In this document: one piece after another, positions 5,919-15,353 of the stretch
Layout of the letters: each line of letters begins with the position of its first letter
Numbering within the stretch: position 1 is the first letter of the stretch
The notes under the pieces: generated by a model
Database searches by the model: none
What the model was told of the DNA's origin: nothing
What the model saw: only the letters and a program-made list of their open reading frames with translations
Translations under genes and position numbers: made by a program
NCBI GenBank assembly: GCA_902760345.1
Contig: CACWFY010000044.1
Coordinates: forward strand, 1-34,259
Length of the DNA: 34,259 nucleotides
From: an uncultured Bacteroidales bacterium
GTDB taxonomy: Bacteria > Bacteroidota > Bacteroidia > Bacteroidales > Bacteroidaceae
Direction: 5' to 3'

Positions 5919-7820
5919 GTGCTGAGAATTAAAAAACTAGACATATTCATTGCCAAGCAGTTCGGACTACTGTTTGTGGCGACATTCTTCATCTGCCAGT
6001 TTGTGCTGATGATGCAATTTCTGTGGCGCTACGTGGACGAGCTCATCGGCAAGGGTCTGTCGATGGACGTGCTGGCACAGTTTTTCTGGTATATGGGCAT
6101 CATGCTCATGCCGCAGGCTTTCCCGCTGGCCATCCTGCTGTCGTCGCTCATCGCCTTCGGTAACCTGGGCGAGAGCAGCGAGCTGACCGCCATCAAGGCG
6201 GCAGGCATCTCGCTGATGCAGGCCATGCGCTCGCTCATCGTCATCACCATTGCCATCAGCTGCATATCGTTTTATTTCCAGGAAGTCATCGGTCCCAGGG
6301 CCTTCGTCTCGTTTCAGCAGCTGTTGCTGTCGATGAAGCAGAAGAACCCCGAGGTGGAGATTCCCGAGGGTATCTTCTACGACGGCATCCCCGGGTCGAA
6401 CCTCTATGTGCAGAAGAAAAACATGGAGAGCGGCATGCTCTACGGCATCATGATCTACCGCATGAATGGCGGCTACGAAGACGCGGCGGTGATTCTGGCC
6501 GACTCGGGACGCATACAGTCGACGGCCGAGAAGAAGCACCTGCTGCTGACGCTGTACAGCGGCGAGTGGTTTGAGAACATGCGCCAGTCGGGCATCAACG
6601 TGAACACGAACGTGCCCTACCGCCGCGAGACCTTTGCCACGAAGCGTATTCTGCTGGACTTCGACGGTGGCTTCAACATGGCCGACGCCGGCGGAATAGC
6701 CTCCGACGCGCGGTCGAAGGGGCTGAGCCGCATCCTGCACGATCTGGACAGCATCCGCGAATTCAACGACTCGGTGGGCCACGCCTACTACCATGAGGCC
6801 CGCCAGACGGTGCTCTACCAGCCCTCGCTGCCCAAGAAAGACTCGCTGCGCGTGCTGGACACGGCCAAAAGCCAGACCACCGACCTGGACAGTCTGCTCC
6901 ACGCGCTGACCAACGAGAAGCGCCAGCAGGTGATCCGTACGGCGTCGAGCGACGTTCAGATGGCCATGGGCAATATTGAGTTCAAGGCCGAATACTCCGA
7001 ATGGCTGAACTACGAAGACCGCATGCACCAGATGGAGGCCATCAACAAGTTTACGCTGTCGCTGTCGTGCCTCATCTTCTTCTTTATCGGTGCACCGCTG
7101 GGTGCCATCATCCGCAAGGGCGGACTGGGTGTGCCGGTGATCATCTCGGTCATTGTCTTCATCATCTTCTACATCCTCGACAATACAGGCATGCGTATGG
7201 CACGTGCCGACGAGTGGACGGTATGGTTCGGCAAGCTGCTGGGCACCGTCGTGCTGTCGCCCATCGCCATCTTCTTCACCTATAAGGCCAACAACGACTC
7301 GGTGGTCTTCAACCTCGACCTGTACAAAGACCTGCTGATACGTATACTCGGTCTGCGCACGAAGCGCCACCTGATGAAGAAAGAGGTCATCATCGACGAC
7401 CCGCAGTATGCCGTCGACGCCGAGCGGCTGCGCACCATCAGCGCCGACATCAGCCAGTACGCCACCGAGCACAGCCTGCTGCGCTGGCCCAGCCCTGTGA
7501 AGGTGTTCTTCCGACCGGGCGACGACCACGACATCGAGCGCATCAACAACCTGCTGGAAGAGACCATCGAAGACCTGTCGTACACGAGGGACAACCGCGT
7601 CATACAGGCGCTGAACCAATATCCCGTCATTGCCGCCAATGCCCACACGCGCCCCTTCCGCCGCAAGTGGCTGAACGTGCTGACGGGACTGTTCATCCCT
7701 ACGGGCGTCTTCTTCTACTTCCGCATGCTACGCTACCGCTTCAGGCTGTATAAAGACCTGCAGAGCGTGATACATACCAACAAACGGCTCTTACGCCGGA
7801 TAGAGGAAAAAATCAAGTAA
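5919..7820 (+). CDS. LptF/LptG (YjgP/YjgQ) family LPS-export permease
   Basis: 633-residue inner-membrane protein of the YjgP/YjgQ family, the permease subunit that with LptB moves LPS from the inner membrane to the periplasmic bridge. Three helices are visible at residues about 14-34, 55-80 and 100-121, then a periplasmic beta domain, then helices near 377-397, 405-425 and 437-457. The family signatures GESSELTAIKAAGIS and FFIGAPLGAIIRKGGLG are present. Unusually, about 175 residues follow the last family helix, with another hydrophobic stretch (WLNVLTGLFIPTGVFFYF); typical LptF/G proteins are about 360 residues. The start is GTG at 5919, right after a G/A-rich repeat; no ATG gives the family N-terminus. 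Confidence 0.9.
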   Translation: MLRIKKLDIFIAKQFGLLFVATFFICQFVLMMQFLWRYVDELIGKGLSMDVLAQFFWYMGIMLMPQAFPLAILLSSLIAFGNLGESSELTAIKAAGISLMQAMRSLIVITIAISCISFYFQEVIGPRAFVSFQQLLLSMKQKNPEVEIPEGIFYDGIPGSNLYVQKKNMESGMLYGIMIYRMNGGYEDAAVILADSGRIQSTAEKKHLLLTLYSGEWFENMRQSGINVNTNVPYRRETFATKRILLDFDGGFNMADAGGIASDARSKGLSRILHDLDSIREFNDSVGHAYYHEARQTVLYQPSLPKKDSLRVLDTAKSQTTDLDSLLHALTNEKRQQVIRTASSDVQMAMGNIEFKAEYSEWLNYEDRMHQMEAINKFTLSLSCLIFFFIGAPLGAIIRKGGLGVPVIISVIVFIIFYILDNTGMRMARADEWTVWFGKLLGTVVLSPIAIFFTYKANNDSVVFNLDLYKDLLIRILGLRTKRHLMKKEVIIDDPQYAVDAERLRTISADISQYATEHSLLRWPSPVKVFFRPGDDHDIERINNLLEETIEDLSYTRDNRVIQALNQYPVIAANAHTRPFRRKWLNVLTGLFIPTGVFFYFRMLRYRFRLYKDLQSVIHTNKRLLRRIEEKIK

Positions 7821-7847
7821 TACATATAAATAAGGTATATAGGAAAC

Positions 7848-9059
7848 ATGGAACAACTGAAACTGAATACAATCGAAGAGGCACTGGCCGACTTCAAGGA
7901 AGGCAAATTCGTCATTGTCGTAGACGACGAAGACCGCGAGAATGAAGGCGACCTGATTTGTGCCGCCGAGAAGATTACGCCGGAGATGGTGAACTTCATG
8001 CTGAAGAACGCCCGCGGCGTGCTCTGCGCTCCCCTCACCATCAGCCGTGCCGAGGAGCTGGAGCTGGCCCACCAGGTGCAGGACAACACGTCGCTGCTGG
8101 GCACGCCCTTCACCGTCACCGTCGACAAGATAGAAGGCTGCTCGACGGGCGTCAGCGCCCACGACCGTGCGGCCACCATCCGCGCCCTGGGCGACCCCAC
8201 ATCGACGGCGAAGACCTTCGGCCGTCCCGGACACATCAATCCGCTATATGCCCAAGACAACGGCGTGCTGCGTCGCAGTGGCCATACCGAGGCGGCCATC
8301 GACCTGTGTAAGCTGTGCGGCCTCTACCCTGCCGGTGCCCTCATCGAGATTATGAACGACGACGGCACGATGGCACGCATGCCCCAGCTGGTGGCCTTTG
8401 CCCAGGAGCACGACCTGAAGATTATCACCATCAAGGACCTGATAGCCTACCGACTGCAGAAGGAGAGCCTGGTGGAGAAAGGCCAGGAGGTAGACATGCC
8501 TACCGACTACGGCCACTTCCGCCTGATACCCTTCCGTCAGAAGGCGAACGGTCTGGAGCACATGGCACTCATCAAGGGCGAGTGGAAGAAGGACGAGCCC
8601 GTGCTGGTGCGCGTCCACTCGTCGTGCATGACGGGCGACATCCTCGGCTCGAAGCGCTGCGACTGTGGCGAGCAGCTGCACAAGGCCATGCAGAAGATTG
8701 AGGAGGAAGGCCGCGGTGTCATCGTCTACATGCAGCAGGAAGGCCGCGGCATAGGTCTGATGAACAAGATTGCCGCCTACAAGCTGCAGGAGGAAGGTCT
8801 GGACACCGTCGACGCCAACGTACACCTGGGCTTCAAGCCCGACGAGCGCGACTACGGCTGTGGTGCACAGATACTGCGCATGCTGGGTGTACAGAAGATG
8901 CGCCTGATGACCAACAACCCCGTGAAGCGCGTGGGTCTGGAGGCCTACGGACTGGAGATTGTCGAGAACGTACCCATCGAGACGACACCTAACGAGTATA
9001 ACCTGCGCTACCTGCAGACCAAGAAGGAGCGCATGGGACATACGTTGCATTTGAAGTAA
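7848..9059 (+). CDS. ribBA: RibBA: DHBP synthase / GTP cyclohydrolase II
   Basis: 403-residue bifunctional riboflavin enzyme. Residues 1-205 are 3,4-dihydroxy-2-butanone-4-phosphate synthase, with the acidic motif [10 protein letters not shown] (26-35), the [13 protein letters not shown] loop and RSGHTEAA. Residues 210-403 are GTP cyclohydrolase II, with the zinc cysteines Cys260, Cys271 and Cys273 ([20 protein letters not shown]), the GTP-binding QQEGRGIGL and the YGCGAQIL motif. Both catalytic halves look intact. It makes the two precursors of lumazine from ribulose-5-phosphate and GTP in the cytoplasm. It lies 27 bp after the permease gene, so the two are probably co-transcribed. No FMN riboswitch is seen in the short spacer. 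A strong terminator follows. Confidence 0.97.
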   Translation: MEQLKLNTIEEALADFKEGKFVIVVDDEDRENEGDLICAAEKITPEMVNFMLKNARGVLCAPLTISRAEELELAHQVQDNTSLLGTPFTVTVDKIEGCSTGVSAHDRAATIRALGDPTSTAKTFGRPGHINPLYAQDNGVLRRSGHTEAAIDLCKLCGLYPAGALIEIMNDDGTMARMPQLVAFAQEHDLKIITIKDLIAYRLQKESLVEKGQEVDMPTDYGHFRLIPFRQKANGLEHMALIKGEWKKDEPVLVRVHSSCMTGDILGSKRCDCGEQLHKAMQKIEEEGRGVIVYMQQEGRGIGLMNKIAAYKLQEEGLDTVDANVHLGFKPDERDYGCGAQILRMLGVQKMRLMTNNPVKRVGLEAYGLEIVENVPIETTPNEYNLRYLQTKKERMGHTLHLK

Positions 9060-9100
9060 AACAACTCCAAGCTCCAAGCGCGTTGCATCAAGGTAATCAT

Positions 9101-9133
9101 AAAGGTGGGAATCGAAAGATTTCCGCCTTTTTC
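9101..9133 (+). terminator. Intrinsic terminator after ribBA
   Basis: GGTGGGAATC pairs with GATTTCCGCC (two G-T wobbles) around a GAAA tetraloop, flanked by AAA and a TTTTTC run. Confidence 0.9.
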
Positions 9134-9164
9134 TTGCTTTATTCGGAAATAATGCTTAAATTTG
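9134..9164 (+). promoter_or_regulatory. Promoter of the nucleotidyltransferase/HEPN pair
   Basis: TTG (9134-9136), 20-nt spacer, TAAATTTG (9157-9164), 19 bp upstream of the start codon at 9184. Confidence 0.7.
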
Positions 9165-9183
9165 CAGCGGATACAAGGTAATT

Positions 9184-9498
9184 ATGAAGAGACCGGAAAT
9201 AGTTAATCAGATTCGTCAGACCATTCAAAGTACGGAGCCAACGGCAACCGCCATACTATATGGTTCAGAAGCACGGGGTGATGCTCGTGCTGATAGCGAT
9301 GTCGATGTGCTGATTCTATTAGATGGCGACAAGCGAGACTTTCGTCGCGAAGAGGCCGTTTCTGGAGCTTTGTATGACATAGAACTGGCTACAGGAGTTA
9401 TTATAAGTCCTATGATTATGTTGCGCAAGCAATGGGAAAATCGCCCCTTTAAGACCCCGTTCTATGTGAATGTTATGAATGAAGGAGTTGTTTTATGA
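9184..9498 (+). CDS. MNT-type minimal nucleotidyltransferase
   Basis: 104-residue protein of the polymerase-beta-like minimal nucleotidyltransferase family. The active-site motif is complete: LYGSEARGD (GSxxRG) followed by SDVDVLI, the two metal-binding aspartates. In characterised MNT/HEPN pairs of the MntA/HepT type the transferase is the antitoxin and inactivates the HEPN RNase by adding AMP to a tyrosine (established knowledge). The gene overlaps the next one by 4 bp (ATGA), typical of tight translational coupling. Codon use is more AT-rich than in the ribBA and permease genes upstream, consistent with horizontal acquisition. Confidence 0.88.
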   Translation: MKRPEIVNQIRQTIQSTEPTATAILYGSEARGDARADSDVDVLILLDGDKRDFRREEAVSGALYDIELATGVIISPMIMLRKQWENRPFKTPFYVNVMNEGVVL

Positions 9499-9899
9499 AA
9501 GAGACATTAGACGATCAAAGTCGTGCATCATTGGTGCAATATCGATTAGAAAGGGCCAAAGAAGCATTAGAAGAGGCAGACATTCTTAAGAAAGAGTCTC
9601 ATTTCAATGCCGCAGCAAATCGTCTGTATTATGCATGCTTTTATGCGGCATCAGCTCTTCTTATATCTGAAGGTATTGCCGCGCAGACCCATGCAGGAGT
9701 AAAAATGATGCTTGGCATGCATTTCGTATCCAAAGGTCTATTGGCTAATGAGCATGGTAAGACTTTCAGCCGTTTGTTTGAAATCAGACATAGTGGCGAC
9801 TACGATGATTTTGTGTATTGTGACAAAGAACTGATTGAAGAATATCAACCCAAAGCTCAGCGTTTTATTGAAGAAATAGATGAATTGTTAAAGCAATAA
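9495..9899 (+). CDS. HEPN domain protein, probable toxin partner
   Basis: 134-residue all-alpha HEPN protein. Helix 1 holds YRLERAKEALEEADIL, the second helix FNAAANRLYYACFYAASALL, and the C-terminal helix carries LFEIRHSGDYDDF (Arg98, His99, Tyr103). HEPN toxins are metal-independent RNases using an R-x4-6-H motif. Here the closest match uses Arg93 and His99, so catalytic activity is plausible but not certain. The Tyr-Asp pair after the histidine is where AMPylation occurs in HepT-like toxins. It pairs with the overlapping nucleotidyltransferase gene. The pair may be a toxin-antitoxin module or a nucleotidyltransferase-HEPN defence pair. Confidence 0.85.
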   Translation: MKETLDDQSRASLVQYRLERAKEALEEADILKKESHFNAAANRLYYACFYAASALLISEGIAAQTHAGVKMMLGMHFVSKGLLANEHGKTFSRLFEIRHSGDYDDFVYCDKELIEEYQPKAQRFIEEIDELLKQ

Positions 9900-10300
9900 T
9901 AGAAAATATGACTGTAACCATAATAAGATGGTCATGAATTAGCATAATGTTTAACCCATTTTACCCAATAGAACAAGAAACAGACAGTATAAATTTAACT
10001 AACGAGCGAAACGCTCATGAGGGAGCTATATAATGGTTTATGACCATGCTTCTCACAGGAGAATGAAATAACAATTTATTAACTCGGCGTTTCTGCTCCC
10101 AAACGACTTTTTAATACAACTTGGACTTTAAGTCCTTGTTCTCACTTCACGAAACCGCCAAATATTCGTATCAGAGAACAAGCGATGAAGGGTTCACGCC
10201 GTGGGCGTGAATTGTTCGTGCTATTCTTGATACAAGGCGCTTGGCGGTGCCTGTGAGGTGGAAAAGCAAAGAGCAGTTCCGTCCTTTTTCATTTTTCAAG
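9900..10300. promoter_or_regulatory. Non-coding spacer and palindromic leader of the second BspA-like gene
   Basis: Four hundred bases with no convincing ORF. Four nested perfect inverted repeats share one centre near 10202: TTCACGCC/GGCGTGAA (10193-10200, 10204-10211), GAACAA/TTGTTC (10176-10181, 10212-10217), GTATCA/TGATAC (10168-10173, 10228-10233) and ACCGCCAA/TTGGCGGT (10154-10161, 10241-10248). Together they make a roughly 95-nt stem ending about 52 nt before the BspA-like start codon. Also present are GGACTT/AAGTCC near 10125, GAGCG/CGCTC near 10005-10018, and a spaced repeat ATGGTCAT/ATGACCAT (9928-9935, 10040-10047). No good TAnnTTTG promoter is visible. Confidence 0.65.
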
Positions 10301-12877
10301 ATGAAACATATTAAATTAATAATCTTACTTGCTACTCTATTTAATATTGTAGGGCAAAAAGCAAGTGCATATGATATTGCTGTTGATAATGGAGATGGTG
10401 TTACTATCTATTACAATTTTATAAACAATTCGACAGAATTACAGGTTACCTATCAGAGCGTTTCAATTTTTGGAACTCAAGGCTATCATAATAAGAAATC
10501 AGTAACAATTCCAAAGAATGTTAATTATGAAGGGAAAACATATAGTGTAACCAGCATAGATGATAATGCTTTCTTTTATTGTCTCGATACAGAGTTTGTT
10601 TTTTTACCTAATACAATTAATCACATTGGCAACTATGCTTTTGCTGGTTGTACTAAACTAGAAACTATACAAATGACTCAAAGTAATATAAGGTATATAG
10701 GTACTGATGCTTTTAATCTCACTCCGTGGCTTAACAGCAAACCTGATGGAGAGTTGTATATAGGTACAGTTTTCTATAAGTATATGGGGACTATGCCAAA
10801 TAATACTTATGTATGGATTAAAGATGGGACTACCTGTATATCAGGAAATGCCTTTGAAGATTGTACAGGCTTGGTATCGGTAAATATACCAAACAGCGTG
10901 ACGATTATTCAAAGTGGGACTTTTAAAAACTGTAGCGGTCTGTCTTCAATAATTATTCCTAAAAGTGTGACAACAATCGAAGATTCTGCATTTTTAGGTT
11001 GTAGTGGATTGACCTCCATAAACTTTCCCAACAGTATAACAAGCATTAAAGACAGTGCCTTTCAGAATTGTGGTGGTTTGACTTCAATTACTATTTCGAG
11101 CAACATCACAGAGTTTGGCAACTATGTTTTCAAGGGTTGCAATTTACAAAAAGTTGAGATAAATAGTAATATTATCACAGCAAAGGATTATTCTACTGGT
11201 TACAATTTGGGAGTCGCATTTGGTGGTCATGTAACAGACTTGGTTTTAGGGAACAAGATAAGCGCTATAGGAGAAAATGCGTTTTATAGTTTTAACGAAT
11301 TGACATCTGTGACATTCCCTGCTACTTTGTCATATATTGGTGATGGTGCATTTTCAGATATTTCGGAACTGAATGAATTAAAAGTTTCTTGCGATAATCT
11401 TGCAGCTTTTGCCAATAATAAAGTCATAGGGCTTATCTATTCGACTTTTGTGAACCAAGATGTTTCACTAGTAGATGGTGATGGGATTGTTATTCATGAT
11501 TATGTGATTCCTAATAGTGTGACCAGTATTGGAAATAAATCTTTTGCAAGATGTACTGGACTCACAAATATAACTATCCCCAATAGTGTGACAACCATCT
11601 GTGACAGCGCATTCGTTTCATGCAGCAATCTGAAATCAGTAACGATGGGTAGTGGAATCAAAAATGTAGGATTTGAAGCTTTCGCGGAATGTCAAAAAAT
11701 AGAGGAAGTTCATATTAATGACTTGGCCGCATGGTGTAATATAGATTTTAAAACAGGTGCTTATTCTTCATATTATGGTGAGTATATAACCTCATTTTAT
11801 GCCAATCCGATTGCCGCTAGAGTTGGAGGCTCTGGAATATTTACGGGTGGGGGAGGCGCAACCATTTATCATCAAGGAGAGGCCGTTTCAAACTTAATAA
11901 TACCCGATGGCATTACAATGATTAAACCTAATGTATTTGCATATAGTAAAATTAAGACGATTACAATACCGTCTTCAATAACCAAAATATGTGAAGATGC
12001 TTTTTGCAAGTGTACGAATCTAAATGGGGTTTACATTAATGACATTTCTGCTTGGTGTAACATTGAATTCGTAACTTATTCTAGTTGGCCTAAAAGTTCA
12101 CTAAAGGCCAATCCCTTGATGTATGCTCATGATTTGTATTTGAATGATAAGAAAATCACCAATCTATCAGTCCCATTTGATGTGAAACAGATTAAACCCT
12201 ATGCATTCTACAATTGTTCATTAGAATCTGTAGTCCTGCCTAATGGATTAACAACAATAGGAGAATCTGCATTTAGCAATTGCCAGAATCTGATGAGTAT
12301 TGTGATACCAAATACAGTCTCCACCATCGGAGTAGATGCCTTCGCGAATTGTCTCAGTCTCTACTCTGTCACATCGCTTCTCAATATGCCTTTCAACTTG
12401 GATGAGACAGTTTTCCAATACAAAGGAACTCAGTATGATAAAGACATTGTGTATATGGCAGCCACACTTTATGTGCCGCGTGGTCGTGTTCCCATGTACA
12501 GTGGTATCCAGGGCTGGCAGAAGTTCCTGAATATTATGGAGACCGATACAAAGTTCAAACTGACTTATATTGTAGATGGAGAAGAATATAAAACTTACGA
12601 AATCCAAGCAACAGAGGTCATTACGCCCGAACCTGACCCCTACAAAGAGGGTTGCATCTTCTCTGGTTGGAGTGAAACACCTTACTTGATGCCTGCCCAT
12701 GATGTGACTGTTACTGGTGCATTTACTATAGATACAGCCATTGATCAGATTATGAGTAATGGAAAGGATGATGCCATGATATACACCATCGACGGCAAGC
12801 GGTTGTCAAAGCCTCAGCGTGGTCTGAACATCGTCCGCATGAGCGACGGCACAACGAGAAAGGTTGTAGTGAAGTAA
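10301..12877 (+). CDS. BspA-like leucine-rich-repeat surface protein (intact)
   Basis: 858 residues from the ATG at 10301, which opens a signal peptide (MKHIKLIILLATLFNIVGQ and onward). The ATG at 10241 is rejected because it would bury the signal peptide behind 20 charged residues. A short N-terminal domain ([20 protein letters not shown]) resembles that of the broken gene at 1240-3179. Degenerate LRR_5/BspA repeats follow (forms of SVTSIGNKSFARCTGLTNITIP), interrupted by linkers with AAWCNIDF and SAWCNIEF. The C-terminus carries an InlB-type B-repeat-like segment (LTYIVDGEEYKTYEI, GWSETPYLMPAHDVTVTG) and a Prevotella-type tail (YTIDGKRLSKPQRGLNI ... RKVVVK). Probably exported and surface-attached as an adhesin or binding protein. 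Codon use is AT-rich compared with neighbours. Confidence 0.9.
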   Translation: MKHIKLIILLATLFNIVGQKASAYDIAVDNGDGVTIYYNFINNSTELQVTYQSVSIFGTQGYHNKKSVTIPKNVNYEGKTYSVTSIDDNAFFYCLDTEFVFLPNTINHIGNYAFAGCTKLETIQMTQSNIRYIGTDAFNLTPWLNSKPDGELYIGTVFYKYMGTMPNNTYVWIKDGTTCISGNAFEDCTGLVSVNIPNSVTIIQSGTFKNCSGLSSIIIPKSVTTIEDSAFLGCSGLTSINFPNSITSIKDSAFQNCGGLTSITISSNITEFGNYVFKGCNLQKVEINSNIITAKDYSTGYNLGVAFGGHVTDLVLGNKISAIGENAFYSFNELTSVTFPATLSYIGDGAFSDISELNELKVSCDNLAAFANNKVIGLIYSTFVNQDVSLVDGDGIVIHDYVIPNSVTSIGNKSFARCTGLTNITIPNSVTTICDSAFVSCSNLKSVTMGSGIKNVGFEAFAECQKIEEVHINDLAAWCNIDFKTGAYSSYYGEYITSFYANPIAARVGGSGIFTGGGGATIYHQGEAVSNLIIPDGITMIKPNVFAYSKIKTITIPSSITKICEDAFCKCTNLNGVYINDISAWCNIEFVTYSSWPKSSLKANPLMYAHDLYLNDKKITNLSVPFDVKQIKPYAFYNCSLESVVLPNGLTTIGESAFSNCQNLMSIVIPNTVSTIGVDAFANCLSLYSVTSLLNMPFNLDETVFQYKGTQYDKDIVYMAATLYVPRGRVPMYSGIQGWQKFLNIMETDTKFKLTYIVDGEEYKTYEIQATEVITPEPDPYKEGCIFSGWSETPYLMPAHDVTVTGAFTIDTAIDQIMSNGKDDAMIYTIDGKRLSKPQRGLNIVRMSDGTTRKVVVK

Positions 12878-12898
12878 TACGACCTTTAACTGAATAAA

Positions 12899-12940
12899 AG
12901 ATACCTCGGAGAATCATGACGGTTCGTCCGAGGTGTCTTT
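12899..12940. terminator. Bidirectional terminator between the BspA-like gene and a minus-strand remnant
   Basis: AGATACCTCGGA pairs with TCCGAGGTGTCT across a 16-nt loop; TTT follows on the plus strand and TTTTATTC on the minus strand, so it can end both convergent transcripts. Confidence 0.8.
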
Positions 12941-12961
12941 GCGTTTTGTGATGCTTTTATC

Positions 12962-13243
12962 TTACCACGCATACTCTTCGACATAGCTGTCGAAGTGGAC
13001 TTCCTCTGTCCAGCCGTACTCGCGAAAAAGGGCGCGTATTTCTTCCTGCATGGCTTGAACTCCCCGTCCGAAGGGCTCGGACTGTTTGCGAGCAGCCCAT
13101 TTGCCGTCGCTGTCAACCGCTGTTGCGTGTGGGGAAATCCGTATAGACAGGTATTTTAATAATAAGGTATTATCAAAAAAAAGAATAAAAGATGGCAGGA
13201 ATTCAAAATAAATCATTACCTTTGCACGTTGGAATAGAAACAC
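12962..13243 (-). pseudogene. Possible remnant of an unknown gene
   Basis: A minus-strand frame of up to 93 residues. The last 50 residues look like real, well-folded protein with GC-rich codons (GKWAARKQSEPFGRGVQAM and EYGWTEEVHFDSYVEEYAW) and the frame ends near a terminator. The first 40 residues are AT-coded and hydrophobic, unlike the rest, and overlap the promoter of the downstream aminotransferase. I recognise no family. The simplest reading is the 3' end of a decayed gene; a short intact gene starting later is also possible. Confidence 0.35.
13217..13224 (+). promoter_or_regulatory. -7 element of the aminotransferase promoter
   Basis: TACCTTTG, 35 bp upstream of the start codon at 13260. 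There is no clear TTG in the -33 region. Confidence 0.5.
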
Positions 13244-13259
13244 TTAAAGTATAAAAAAG

Positions 13260-14456
<1,197 letters not shown>

Positions 14457-14514
14457 AAATAGGAAATAGCAAGTTAAAAGTTCTTAATTAGGATAAAAGT
14501 ACGACGCAATTTGT

Positions 14515-14522
14515 TATCTTTG
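14515..14522 (+). promoter_or_regulatory. -7 promoter element of the exbB-exbD-tonB cluster
   Basis: TATCTTTG matches TAnnTTTG, 73 bp upstream of the start codon at 14596, with a poor -33 region. Confidence 0.55.
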
Positions 14523-14595
14523 CCGAGAAATACAAACTTGAAACAAGTATACAAAAAATCTAATATTCATTTTAACAACTAAAAAATTAAAAATT

Positions 14596-15315
14596 ATGGC
14601 AACAACGCAAAAGGCTGCAGCCCCAGCCAAAAAGAATTCGGGCTTTGGTGGTGTTAAAGCTGCTTGGATTATTCTCGTAATTTGTGCTATCGCTGGTTAT
14701 AGCGTATGGTACTTCGTCATGGGTAACCCTGACAACTTCATCGGTGGCGACCGCAGCGGACATCCCGCCAACCTGCTGGGTACCGTCTATAAAGGTGGTT
14801 TCGTCGTAGGTCTTATCCTCACACTGTTGTTCACCGTCGTATGCCTCGGTATCGAGCGCTTCTTCGCTATCAAGAGTGCTTCTGGTAAGATGAATCTGGC
14901 TAAGTTCACCGCTCAGGTAAAGGACGCTATCCGCAACCAGAACTTCGACCAGGCTCGCGCTCTGTGCGACAAGATGCAGGGTTCTGTAGCTAACGTGGTG
15001 CTTGCTTCAATCAATATGTACCAGTCTGTAGAGGGCGAGGCCACTCTGAAGAAGGCTGCCAAGATCGCTAAGATCCAGCAGGCTCACGAGGAGGCTACTC
15101 AGCTGGAGATGCCTACCCTGCAGATGAACATGCCTATGGTTGCTACCATCGTATCTCTGGGTACCCTGACCGCTCTGTTCGGTACTGTGCTCGGTATGAT
15201 CGGATCATTCCAGGCTAACTTCTTCTCAAACAAGATCGACAAGCTGACCTACGCACTCGACGAGATTGGTTTCACCATCGCTGCTACTTACGATTCAAAC
15301 CACAACGAGGCTTAA
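14596..15315 (+). CDS. exbB: ExbB/TolQ/MotA-family proton-channel protein, apparently missing the last helix
   Basis: 239-residue inner-membrane protein that would form the proton channel energising TonB. Helices are visible at residues 22-42 (the extra helix of the Bacteroidetes form), 65-85 and 181-203 (LGTLTALFGTVLGMIGSF). In family members, GMIGSF is followed by a loop and a last pore-lining helix ending in YNxF before the conserved KIDKLTYxLDE segment. Here SFQA (to residue 207) runs directly into NFFSNKIDKLTYALDE, so about 35 residues including the whole last helix are absent, in frame, at 15216/15217. The protein is short by about the same amount (relatives are near 270 residues, recalled). 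Either a real deletion or an assembly error. It starts a six-gene cluster. Confidence 0.85.
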   Translation: MATTQKAAAPAKKNSGFGGVKAAWIILVICAIAGYSVWYFVMGNPDNFIGGDRSGHPANLLGTVYKGGFVVGLILTLLFTVVCLGIERFFAIKSASGKMNLAKFTAQVKDAIRNQNFDQARALCDKMQGSVANVVLASINMYQSVEGEATLKKAAKIAKIQQAHEEATQLEMPTLQMNMPMVATIVSLGTLTALFGTVLGMIGSFQANFFSNKIDKLTYALDEIGFTIAATYDSNHNEA

Positions 15316-15353
15316 TTTTTTAACCATTTAAAACTTTATAAACCAGTTTTATT

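Noticed and set aside
5967-7646. 559-codon minus-strand open frame
   Set aside because: It is the exact antisense of the LptF/G gene, composed of His/Val/Gln-rich low-quality sequence caused by GC-rich codons.
7821-7847. FMN riboswitch before ribBA
   Set aside because: Only 27 bp separate the permease stop and the ribBA start, and none of the conserved RFN sequences is present.
8244-9077. 277-codon minus-strand frame opposite ribBA
   Set aside because: Shadow of the ribBA coding strand; no recognisable protein features.
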